In this document: positions 1 through 6,441 of the stretch, piece by piece | Numbering within the stretch: the stretch's first letter is position 1 | Layout: every line of letters begins with the position of its first letter | Assembly: GCA_031259485.1 (NCBI GenBank) | Contig: JAIRLH010000096.1 | Span: 1 to 27,444 of the forward strand | DNA: 27,444 nucleotides | Origin: Elusimicrobiota bacterium | GTDB taxonomy: Bacteria > Elusimicrobiota > Elusimicrobia > Elusimicrobiales > Elusimicrobiaceae | Direction of reading: 5' to 3' | Notes under the pieces: generated by a model | Seen by the model: the letters and a program-made list of their open reading frames with translations, nothing else | Told to the model about the DNA's origin: nothing | The model's database searches: none | Program-made: the position numbers and the translations under genes

Positions 1-179
1 ATTGCGATGCCGGATTACACTTGTCCGGCCGAAGTAATCCAGAATAAAACAAATGCTTTAAGATTTACGGCCTTGGATTGACGCCGACAAAAGCAGTCGG
101 CCCGCAATGAAAACATCATTTCTCTCGCTCCTTGTGGGAGAGGGCGAGGGATATAATCGGCTTAAAAAAATTTGATACT
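1..179. repeat. Gene-free leader rich in small intergenic hairpins
   Basis: No ORF is supported here. Three inverted repeats are visible: GGATTAC 12-18 with GTAATCC 34-40; GCCGAC 83-88 with GTCGGC 96-101 (7-nt loop); and CTCGC 124-128 with GCGAG 144-148 around a TCC/GGA inner stem. They look like the short palindromic repeats scattered between genes in many bacteria. A perfect TATAAT lies at 152-157, described separately. The contig end falls inside this repeat-like DNA, which fits an assembly break at a multicopy sequence. Confidence 0.5.
152..157 (+). promoter_or_regulatory. Possible -10 box ahead of structured element 1 and the pilin gene
   Basis: A perfect TATAAT sits 23 nt before the start of element 1. 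I see no convincing -35 hexamer at 16-18 nt upstream (best is TCCTTG at 129-134). If used, transcription would start near 164 and the pilin mRNA would carry a leader of about 245 nt containing the whole element. Weak evidence on its own. Confidence 0.3.
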
Positions 180-352
180 GTTTTTGGAAATCCGAAAGGA
201 TACGGTTTTGCGAAAGCAAAACAATAGTCAAACCAAAAACAGCTCGTTATTAGGCGTAAAGTATTGGGCATAATTACCCCGATACTTTACGCCGAGCGTT
301 TGCCGCCGAAAGGCGGCAAACCACGGCTGTTTGTTTTATGCGTTTGACTATT
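180..352 (+). ncRNA. Structured RNA-like repeat, element 1 (unrecognised family)
   Basis: Helices seen by eye: P0 GTTTTTGG 180-187 with CCAAAAAC 233-240, enclosing hairpin A (190-193/198-201, loop GAAA) and hairpin B (GTTTTGC 205-211/216-222, loop GAAA). Then a linker 241-252 ending CGTTATTA. Then P3 (253-268/278-293, 16 bp with one G-T pair, 9-nt loop) and P4 (GTTTGCCGCC 298-307/312-321, loop GAAA). The segment 223-233 can pair perfectly with 342-352 (P1, 11 bp) and 237-243 with 326-332 (P2, 7 bp); these compete with part of P0. Element 2 has the same order and spacing. I do not recognise a known family. It could be a cis-regulatory leader of the pilin, an independent small RNA, or a mobile structured repeat. 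Confidence 0.6.
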
Positions 353-375
353 CATAAAACATATCAGCCGTTTTT
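323..375 (+). terminator. Terminator-like hairpin that competes with element 1
   Basis: ACGGCTG 323-329 pairs with CAGCCGT 365-371 and GTTTTATG 333-340 with CATAAAAC 353-360, leaving a 12-nt loop. The stem is followed by TTTTT 371-375. The left strand overlaps the 3' strand of P2 (326-332), and the loop is the 3' strand of P1 (342-352). The two folds are thus largely exclusive, as in attenuators. It lies 35 nt upstream of the pilin start. Whether it terminates transcription is inference. Confidence 0.5.
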
Positions 376-409
376 GTTTATAAAAATTAAAAATAACGAG
401 GTATAATGT

Positions 410-892
410 ATGAAAAGTAAAAAAGGCTTCACGCTGGTTGAATTGCTTGTTGTTGTATTAATTATTGGTATTCTTGCGGCCATTGCTTTGCCGCAATATC
501 AAAAAGCCGTCGCAAGGACGCGCATGGCAGAATTATTCGCCTTTGTTAATATTTTTCGCAATGCGCAGGAAGAATATTATCTTATTAATGGAACTTATAC
601 GGCTGATTTTAACAAACTATATATTGACGGCTGGGAAATTGAAAACGGGATGTACAAGTTAGGTAAAAAATGGGCGGGTATGGTTGTTACAGAAAACGGG
701 GATCATTACTACGCGCAAGTCGGCATTTTAGGAAACCCTGTTCCTTATCTGGAATTTAGGCCAAGGGTAGGATATGTAGAATGTTTAATTGGAGGCGATA
801 TATCATCTCAAGACCGCCACCGTAAAATTTGTCAAATGTACACTTCAAAAACCAGGCCGGACAATGATAGATATTATATCATAGACTTCTAA
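410..892 (+). CDS. Type IV pilin-like protein with N-terminal methylation motif
   Basis: This 160-residue protein begins MKSKKG followed by FTLVE, the class III prepilin signal. Cleavage by prepilin peptidase would fall after Gly6, with Glu at position +5 of the mature protein. The hydrophobic helix spans about residues 7-29 and continues into QYQKAVARTRMAEL, the usual amphipathic extension. The C-terminal 110 residues are a variable globular part with cysteines near residues 125 and 141 that could form a disulfide. It would be a structural or minor pilin/pseudopilin assembled at the inner membrane. CGAGG at 397-401 lies 8 nt before the ATG. It has its own leader with a structured element. 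Exact role (pilus, secretion, uptake) cannot be told. Confidence 0.9.
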   Translation: MKSKKGFTLVELLVVVLIIGILAAIALPQYQKAVARTRMAELFAFVNIFRNAQEEYYLINGTYTADFNKLYIDGWEIENGMYKLGKKWAGMVVTENGDHYYAQVGILGNPVPYLEFRPRVGYVECLIGGDISSQDRHRKICQMYTSKTRPDNDRYYIIDF

Positions 893-895
893 AAT

Positions 896-1087
896 TTAAT
901 AGTTAAATAAGATTTTAAAAATAAGTTTGCAATCTTTAGGCCTAAAATATTCTTCTTTATCCGTTAAAGCTTTACAAGTTTGTCGTTCTAAACCTAAAAA
1001 CTTGAGGTCAGCCTCAACAAAGCCTGAGTCTTGATTATAGCGGGCAAAGTTCTTATCAATGGCCAAGCTGAAAAAACAACCCTGTTC
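896..1087 (-). pseudogene. Possible gene remnant (3' end only)
   Basis: On the minus strand a frame of about 63 codons stays open from a TAG at 1088-1090 to a TAA at 896-898. Its translation ends ...FVEADLKFLGLERQTCKALTDKEEYFRPKDCKLIFKILFNY, which is mixed charged and hydrophobic and looks coding rather than random. No ATG or ribosome binding site precedes it; only an internal TTG is available. It may be the tail of a decayed gene, perhaps pilin-related, facing the pilin at 410-892. No family was recognised, so this is tentative. Confidence 0.3.
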
Positions 1088-1124
1088 CTAAGCGTAGCGT
1101 CGTGGCTTTGTGCTGTCGCTGGCA

Positions 1125-1153
1125 GCCTTTAACTATTATTTAAAGGCATTTTT
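1125..1153 (+). terminator. Intrinsic terminator upstream of the MntP-like gene
   Basis: GCCTTTAA 1125-1132 pairs with TTAAAGGC 1140-1147 around a 7-nt loop, followed by A and TTTTT at 1149-1153. The orientation suits transcripts coming from the pilin side and insulates the next gene. Confidence 0.6.
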
Positions 1154-1163
1154 CCTAAATTTA

Positions 1164-1192
1164 TTGTAGAATACATTATATAGTGGTATATT
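1164..1192 (+). promoter_or_regulatory. Sigma70-like promoter for the MntP-like gene
   Basis: TTGTAG at 1164-1169 and TATATT at 1187-1192 are separated by 17 nt. Predicted start of transcription is near 1199. This places an in-frame GTG at 1183 upstream of the transcript and supports translation from ATG 1216. Confidence 0.5.
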
Positions 1193-1215
1193 ATTCAATG
1201 CGAGGGATACAAAGC

Positions 1216-1791
1216 ATGTCCATAATATGGCTGATTATAATTTTATTGTGTATTTCGGTCGGGTGTTTTGCAATAGGCGCCGTCTCCGGCAGCAAACTGG
1301 GCAGCGCTTACGGCAATAATGTCACTTTAAAAACTTCTTTTGTTTTCGTAGTGGCAAACCTCATCTCCCTTTCGCTTAGCTTTATCGTGGGCAAACTGCT
1401 TTATAACTGGTACGGCGGCCTGACGCAGTGGCTGGCTTTTATAATGTTGTTTATCATAGGCATAAGGTTGCTTTTGGAATCTATTGAGCGCTCTCCCAGC
1501 CTTAATTATACGGATATAGTACAGAGCAATTATCTCGTGCGCGTGGCGGTACAGGCCAGCGTGGATTCTTTTATGTTCGGCTTCACTCTGGCCTTATTCT
1601 TCGGGGACAGGATAGAAATTTTCCTGCTCGCTCTTTTGCTTTCCGCGGTGTTTAATTTCTTTATGACGATTTTCGGCCTTTCGCACGGGCACGCTTTCCC
1701 CAAAACGCTGCTTGGCAAAAGGCTTGAGCGCGCGGCCGGAGCCATTGCCGTCATCGCCGCCGTAAACATGCTTTTTAAGATTAATGGGTAA
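1216..1791 (+). CDS. MntP-like (DUF204-type) polytopic membrane protein
   Basis: A 191-residue protein of about six hydrophobic segments. ATG 1216 is chosen because GAGGG (1202-1206) lies 9 nt upstream and because the promoter lies between it and the earlier GTG 1183. Two half-repeats are visible, as in putative manganese exporters. The second carries VQASVDSFMFGFTLALF, matching the MntP pattern with a conserved Asp. In the first half the equivalent place reads ISVGCFAIGAVSG and lacks that Asp. The C-terminus (GKRLERAAGAIAVIAAVNMLF) also fits. E. coli MntP is similar in length and exports Mn2+, but with a key acidic residue missing the substrate here is uncertain. It is flanked by terminators on both sides, so probably monocistronic. 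Confidence 0.65.
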   Translation: MSIIWLIIILLCISVGCFAIGAVSGSKLGSAYGNNVTLKTSFVFVVANLISLSLSFIVGKLLYNWYGGLTQWLAFIMLFIIGIRLLLESIERSPSLNYTDIVQSNYLVRVAVQASVDSFMFGFTLALFFGDRIEIFLLALLLSAVFNFFMTIFGLSHGHAFPKTLLGKRLERAAGAIAVIAAVNMLFKING

Positions 1792-1812
1792 AAAGTCTCC
1801 GTACAAAACAAT

Positions 1813-1841
1813 AAAAAACGCTGCGGTTTGCAGCGTTTTTT
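1813..1841 (+). terminator. Strong intrinsic terminator between MntP-like gene and hpt
   Basis: A 12-bp stem (A6 CGCTGC 1813-1824 with GCAGCG T6 1830-1841) encloses the loop GGTTT. The A-tract/T-tract symmetry would allow termination in either direction. It ends only 18 nt before the hpt ATG and 3 nt before its ribosome binding site, so it also lies in any hpt leader made from an upstream promoter. Confidence 0.8.
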
Positions 1842-1859
1842 ATCAGAGGCGATAATATT

Positions 1860-2405
1860 ATGCAAACAGTATCCGCAAACCTGCCGCTCAAAAAAATTCT
1901 CATCAGCGAAGAGCAGATAATCCGCAGGGTCAAAGAGCTCGGCGCGCAGATTTCAAAAGATTACGAGGGCAAAACGCCGCTGTTTGTCTGTGTTTTGCGC
2001 GGTTCGGCCATATTTTACGCCGAGCTTGTCAAAAATATAAACACGGACTGTCATCTTGATTTTATGTGCCTGTGCTCTTACAGCGGCACGTGCTCCAGCG
2101 GCAAAGTGCGCTTTATGCTTGATTTGCGCGAGGACATAAAAAACCGCCATGTAATCATAGTGGAAGATATTATAGACACCGGCACAACGGCTAAATATAT
2201 CACGGACTTGCTGAGCACGCGCGGCCCGGCCTCGGTTGAGCTTTGTACGCTTTTGGACAAGCCTTCAAACCGCGAAGCCGCTGTGAAGCCCAGATATTGC
2301 GGATTCACGATAGAAAATGAGTTTGTCGTAGGCTACGGTCTTGATTATAATGAGCTTTACCGTAATTTACCTTTTATAGGAGTTTTTGATGAAAGTAAAC
2401 AATAA
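1860..2405 (+). CDS. hpt: Hypoxanthine phosphoribosyltransferase
   Basis: A 181-residue cytoplasmic purine-salvage enzyme that joins hypoxanthine (and usually guanine) to PRPP, giving IMP or GMP. The PRPP-binding loop EDIIDTGTT is at residues 102-110, preceded by the beta strand HVIIV. The early LRGSAIFYAEL segment is the pyrophosphate-binding region, and the C-terminal FVVGYGLDYNELYRNLPFIGV matches the end of bacterial Hpt almost word for word. Length is typical. AGAGG at 1845-1849 lies 10 nt from the ATG. The last 17 nt overlap ftsH; hpt-ftsH adjacency is common in bacteria. It opens the long cluster, directly after a terminator. Confidence 0.96.
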   Translation: MQTVSANLPLKKILISEEQIIRRVKELGAQISKDYEGKTPLFVCVLRGSAIFYAELVKNINTDCHLDFMCLCSYSGTCSSGKVRFMLDLREDIKNRHVIIVEDIIDTGTTAKYITDLLSTRGPASVELCTLLDKPSNREAAVKPRYCGFTIENEFVVGYGLDYNELYRNLPFIGVFDESKQ

Positions 2406-4317
2406 AAAACCGATACCCCAAATCCCGTGGCGGCAGGTGCTGCTGTGGGTGATAATTTTTATAATGATGGTCTCGCTGTATTCAAAGATGGGCCAGTCCC
2501 AGGCGGCGAAGGATATGGATTATTCCGAATTCCGCGCCAAAATCGCCTCCGGCGATATTTTAAAAGTTTCCGTCGGGCAGGACAGCATTGCCGGCACGTT
2601 TAAGGACGACGGCAAAGAAAGCAAATTCAAAACGCCAAGGATACCGGACGATAACGACCTCGTGAGGGATTTGGTGTCCGCCAAAATCCCCTTTAAGGGC
2701 GAGACGGATAAAAGCTGGATTTACAGCCTTCTCATGAACGTAGGCTGGATAGCCCTGTTTTTTGCGGCGTGGTATTTTTTATTTATCCGCCCGCAGAAGA
2801 GCGACGGCAAAAGCGCGCTTAACTTCGCCAAAAGCAAAGCCAAACTTCAGGACCCGCAGGAGCAAAACATCACTTTTAAAGACGTCGCCGGCGTGGAGGA
2901 AGCTAAAGAAGAAGTGCAGGATATAATAAAATTCCTGCGCAATCCCAAGCATTTCCAGAAACTCGGCGCAAAACTGCCCAAAGGCGTGCTGCTTTACGGC
3001 GCGCCGGGCACGGGCAAAACATTGCTTGCAAAGGCCGTTGCCGGAGAGGCGAAGGTGGCGTTTTTCTCCGCCTCGGCTTCGGAATTCGTGGAGATGTTTG
3101 TAGGCGTCGGCGCGGCTCGCGTCAGGGATTTGTTCAATAACGCCAAAAAGAACGCGCCCGCGATTATTTTTGTAGACGAGCTTGACGCCGTCGGCCGCCG
3201 CCGTTTCGCCGGCATAGGCGGCGGGCACGACGAAAGGGAGCAGACTCTTAACCAACTGCTTATAGAGCTTGACGGCTTTGAATCAAAACAGGGCATACTT
3301 CTTATGGCGTCCACCAACCGGCCCGACGTGCTTGACCCGGCGCTCACTCGCCCCGGGCGTTTTGACCGGCATATCAATATCCCCGCGCCCGACATGAAGG
3401 GCCGCAAAGAAATACTTGAAGTACACGCCAAAAAAGTAAAAATGGCGCAGGACGTTGACCTTGAAACCATAGCCAAAGGCACGCCGGGTTTTGTCGGCGC
3501 GGATTTGGCCAATGTTATAAACGAGGCCGCCATACTCGCCGCGCGCCACGATAAAGAAGCCGTCGGCACGCCGGACATAGAAGAAGCCGTTGAACGCGTG
3601 ATGGCCGGCCCGCAACGCAAGAGCCGCATAATATCGGATAAGGAAAAGCGCGTAATCGCCGCGCATGAAGCCGGACACACCATAATAGCCAAAAAATCAC
3701 AACACAGCGACCCTGTGCACAAAGTTTCCATAATCCCGCGCGGGCCGGCTTTGGGCTATACGCTGCAGCTGCCTCTGGAAGATAAATATCTGGTCAGCAA
3801 AAGCGAAATTCTGGACAGGCTCACAGTCCTGCTCGGCGGCCGAGCGGCCGAGGATATTTTATTCGGGGAGATTACCACAGGCGCGCATGACGACCTTTCG
3901 CGCACCACCGCTTACGCGCGCAAAATGGTGGCCGAGCTCGGCATGAGCGACAAGCTGGGACCTATCTCGGTGCAGACTGACCAGAATGAAGTTTTCCTGG
4001 GTATGGAAATGGGCCGCCACAAAAATTATTCGGAAGATTTAGCCAAGGAAATTGATAATGAAGTGAGCCTGCTTGTAAAAGAATCCTATAACAAAGCCAA
4101 AGAAATCCTGCGCGCCAACAAAACCGCGCTGGAGACGCTTATTGCCCGCCTTATAGAAAAAGAAGTGGTTGAAGCCGCAGAAATTGACGAAATTTTGGGC
4201 ATAAAAAAAGAAGACAAAAAAACCGACAGCGCGGATATAAAGCTGGAGCAGTCTCCCGTCTGCGGCCCTGCGGGCGTGCAAAGGCTTGATAAGGAGCAGG
4301 GAGAAGCCAATGACTAA
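2389..4317 (+). CDS. ftsH: ATP-dependent zinc metalloprotease FtsH
   Basis: A 642-residue membrane-anchored AAA+ protease that degrades damaged membrane proteins and selected regulators. N-terminal membrane helices lie at about residues 17-31 and 112-133, with a periplasmic domain between. Walker A is GAPGTGKT at 204-211; Walker B is IIFVDE ending at D263-E264, followed by the second-region-of-homology segment (STNRPDVLDPALTRPGRFDR). The zinc site is HEAGH at 426-430, with D502 in TTGAHDD the likely third ligand. Length is normal for the family. I chose ATG 2389, with AGGAG 6 nt upstream, over the TTG one codon earlier. It overlaps hpt by 17 nt and glmM by 8 nt, so translation is probably coupled. 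The C-terminal tail after about residue 610 is charged and variable. Confidence 0.98.
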   Translation: MKVNNKKPIPQIPWRQVLLWVIIFIMMVSLYSKMGQSQAAKDMDYSEFRAKIASGDILKVSVGQDSIAGTFKDDGKESKFKTPRIPDDNDLVRDLVSAKIPFKGETDKSWIYSLLMNVGWIALFFAAWYFLFIRPQKSDGKSALNFAKSKAKLQDPQEQNITFKDVAGVEEAKEEVQDIIKFLRNPKHFQKLGAKLPKGVLLYGAPGTGKTLLAKAVAGEAKVAFFSASASEFVEMFVGVGAARVRDLFNNAKKNAPAIIFVDELDAVGRRRFAGIGGGHDEREQTLNQLLIELDGFESKQGILLMASTNRPDVLDPALTRPGRFDRHINIPAPDMKGRKEILEVHAKKVKMAQDVDLETIAKGTPGFVGADLANVINEAAILAARHDKEAVGTPDIEEAVERVMAGPQRKSRIISDKEKRVIAAHEAGHTIIAKKSQHSDPVHKVSIIPRGPALGYTLQLPLEDKYLVSKSEILDRLTVLLGGRAAEDILFGEITTGAHDDLSRTTAYARKMVAELGMSDKLGPISVQTDQNEVFLGMEMGRHKNYSEDLAKEIDNEVSLLVKESYNKAKEILRANKTALETLIARLIEKEVVEAAEIDEILGIKKEDKKTDSADIKLEQSPVCGPAGVQRLDKEQGEAND

Positions 4318-5662
4318 ATACTTCGGCACTGACGGAATACGCGCCAAAGTCGGGGACTTTCCGCTTACCGAAGATTTTGTGATAAAGCTGGGCTACTGCG
4401 CTTTGCTTGAACTCCAAAAACACGGCGACGCGCAAGACCGCGCCAGAACCGTAATTATAGCCGAGGACTCCCGCCAAAGCGGCCCGCGGTTGGCGCAGTA
4501 TCTGTCGCGCGGCATAACGGCGGCGGGTTTTGATGTGTTGCACGTCGGTATAGCGCCCACGCCGGCGGTTGCCTTTCTCACTCATAAAAAAAACGCGGTG
4601 TGCGGAATTGTGATTTCAGCCAGCCACAATCCGGCCGAGTTTAACGGTATAAAATTCTTCTCCCACACGGGCAAAAAACTTATCGAGGATATTAAAAGCC
4701 TGAGAGACACCGCAGTGGAAAATACGTCGCAAATCCCGGCGCCTGCGCCGCACGCGAAGGTAGTAAAAGACGCCGCGCTATTGTCTGAATATACTGATTT
4801 CTTAAAATCAACAGTCCCCGCCGGCATAAGTTTTAAAGGCATTAAAGCCGTGCTTGACTGCGCCAACGGCGCAAGCTATAAAACCGCGCCGCAGATTTTC
4901 AGGGAGCTGGGGGTAGAAACCATCGTGATAAACGATAAGCCCGACGGAGTCAATATCAACGATAACGCCGGCGCGCTGCACACGGAAGGAATGCAAAAAG
5001 CGGTTGCGGAAAACAAGGCTTTTATAGGCTTCTCCTTTGACGGCGACGCGGACAGGCTTATAGCCGCCGATGAAGAAGGCGGACAGCTTGACGGCGACGA
5101 TATTATGGCCGCCGCGGCGCTGCATCTCAAAAAACAAGGCAGACTGAGAGGCGGCAAAATCGCTCTGACTGTTATGACCAATCTGGGCCTTATAAACTAT
5201 CTCAAACAAAACGGCGTGGAGCCGGTGCTTACCGCGGTGGGCGATAAATATGTTTTTGAAGCGCTGGAAAAAGAAGATTTGTCGCTTGGCGGGGAGACTT
5301 CGGGCCACATCATATTCAGAGACATTCTTGGCACGGGCGACGGTACTTTGTGCGCTTTGCAGCTTTTGGCGATAGTTATTGCATCTGGCCATAAGCCCAG
5401 CTGGTTAAAAAAGCAGTGGAGCAAATATCCCTTAAAACTGATACCCGTAAAAGTATCGCGGAAGCCGCCGCTTGAAAGCGTGCCAGGGTTTGTTGGCTAC
5501 ATCGGGCAGCTTGAAGATCAAATGGGTACGCGCGGCCGTATTTTTGCGCGTTACAGCGGTACGGAGCCGCTACTGCGCATACTTGTAGAAGGCGAGGATA
5601 AAACCCAGGTGGAAGATTTTGCGCAGAAAGTTGCGGATTTTTACATACAAAAAACAAAATAA
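4310..5662 (+). CDS. glmM: Phosphoglucosamine mutase
   Basis: Converts glucosamine-6-phosphate to glucosamine-1-phosphate, the step before UDP-GlcNAc for peptidoglycan and lipopolysaccharide. The 450-residue length is typical. The active-site phosphoserine is Ser105 in ISASHNP, the magnesium loop is FDGDADR with aspartates 244, 246 and 248, the sugar-binding loop is GGETSGH (GlmM type), and the phosphate-binding loop RYSGTEP is at 414-420. ATG 4310 is preceded by AGGGAG at 6 nt; an upstream in-frame TTG (4286) would add eight residues inside ftsH and is less likely. It starts within the ftsH stop region. In many bacteria folP lies between ftsH and glmM; here it does not. Confidence 0.97.
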   Translation: MTKYFGTDGIRAKVGDFPLTEDFVIKLGYCALLELQKHGDAQDRARTVIIAEDSRQSGPRLAQYLSRGITAAGFDVLHVGIAPTPAVAFLTHKKNAVCGIVISASHNPAEFNGIKFFSHTGKKLIEDIKSLRDTAVENTSQIPAPAPHAKVVKDAALLSEYTDFLKSTVPAGISFKGIKAVLDCANGASYKTAPQIFRELGVETIVINDKPDGVNINDNAGALHTEGMQKAVAENKAFIGFSFDGDADRLIAADEEGGQLDGDDIMAAAALHLKKQGRLRGGKIALTVMTNLGLINYLKQNGVEPVLTAVGDKYVFEALEKEDLSLGGETSGHIIFRDILGTGDGTLCALQLLAIVIASGHKPSWLKKQWSKYPLKLIPVKVSRKPPLESVPGFVGYIGQLEDQMGTRGRIFARYSGTEPLLRILVEGEDKTQVEDFAQKVADFYIQKTK

Positions 5663-5682
5663 AATTGCGGAGATGAAAATTT

Positions 5683-6408
5683 ATGACGGTAAAATTAGGC
5701 GTTAACATAGATCATATTGCGACTTTAAGGCAGGCGCGCGGCGGCAATGCGCCCGACCCTTTCGCAGCGGCTGAAGCCTGCCTCGCGCTGGGCGCGCGGT
5801 ACATTGTGCTCCATATACGCCGCGACAGACGCCACGTACAGGAAAGCGATTTAGAAAGGCTTACAAAAAAATACCGTCCTCATATACATCTTGAAATGGC
5901 CAATACAAAAGAAATGGTGGATATGGCGCTCAAATACAAACCCGGCTCCGTCTGCTTCGTGCCGGAATATCCTAACGAGCTTACCACCTCCGGCGGCTTA
6001 AAACTGGACGATAAAAATATCGCCCTGCTGCGCTCGGCCGCGGCAAGGCTTAAAAAATCGGACATAGAAGTAAGTCTCTTCATAAATCCAACCGCGAATG
6101 ATGTCCGCAGAGCCAAAAAGGCCGGTGCGGCTATAGTTGAACTTTGCACCAAAGATTACAGCGAAGCTAAGACTGAGCGCCAAAGGCTTAAGCTGCTGGA
6201 AGATATTTCAATGTCCTCAATTCTCGCTAAAGAAATAGGCCTGAGCGTGCACAGCGGGCACGGACTTACTACGGATAATGTCGGCGCCGTTGCCGCCGTC
6301 AACGGCATGGAATGCCTTAATATCGGCTTTTCAATAATAGCGCGGGCGGTAATTTCCGGCCTGCCGCAGGCCGTGCTTGAAATGAAGCAGGCAATAAACG
6401 CGCGCTGA
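5683..6408 (+). CDS. pdxJ: Pyridoxine 5'-phosphate synthase
   Basis: Condenses 3-amino-2-oxopropyl phosphate with 1-deoxyxylulose-5-phosphate to make pyridoxine phosphate (DXP-dependent vitamin B6 route). The protein has 241 residues and a TIM-barrel pattern. The N-terminus VNIDHIATLRQARGG is diagnostic. Catalytic candidates are His44 in VLHIRRDRRH, Glu71 in HLEMANT and His193 in HSGHGL. In the phosphate-binding NIGFSIIARAV the usual GH(S/A)II histidine is Phe216, an unusual change. GGAG (5669-5672) lies 10 nt upstream, and the gene follows glmM by 20 nt. pdxJ next to acpS is common elsewhere; here glmS lies between them. Confidence 0.96.
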   Translation: MTVKLGVNIDHIATLRQARGGNAPDPFAAAEACLALGARYIVLHIRRDRRHVQESDLERLTKKYRPHIHLEMANTKEMVDMALKYKPGSVCFVPEYPNELTTSGGLKLDDKNIALLRSAAARLKKSDIEVSLFINPTANDVRRAKKAGAAIVELCTKDYSEAKTERQRLKLLEDISMSSILAKEIGLSVHSGHGLTTDNVGAVAAVNGMECLNIGFSIIARAVISGLPQAVLEMKQAINAR

Positions 6409-6422
6409 CTGCGGGCGGGATT

Positions 6423-6426
6423 AGGA
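6423..6426 (+). promoter_or_regulatory. Widely spaced ribosome binding site of glmS
   Basis: The only GGAG before glmS is 15 nt from ATG 6442, longer than the usual 5-10 nt. The start itself is secure because mature GlmS needs Cys at residue 2. The last bases before the ATG are CAACCCT, also found before gcvT. Confidence 0.45.
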
Positions 6427-6441
6427 GCGTAATACAACCCT

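Noticed and set aside
402..407. TATAAT just before the pilin start as a promoter
   Set aside because: It lies between the ribosome binding site and the ATG, so it cannot drive this gene with its own Shine-Dalgarno sequence.
2994..3731. A 245-codon open frame antisense to ftsH, and similar long frames opposite glmS, glmM and nnrD
   Set aside because: They are shadows of GC-rich genes with strong conserved motifs on the other strand; their translations are Ser/Ala/Arg rich and show no domain.
6409..6441. glmS ribozyme
   Set aside because: Only 33 nt separate pdxJ and glmS, too short for the ribozyme.
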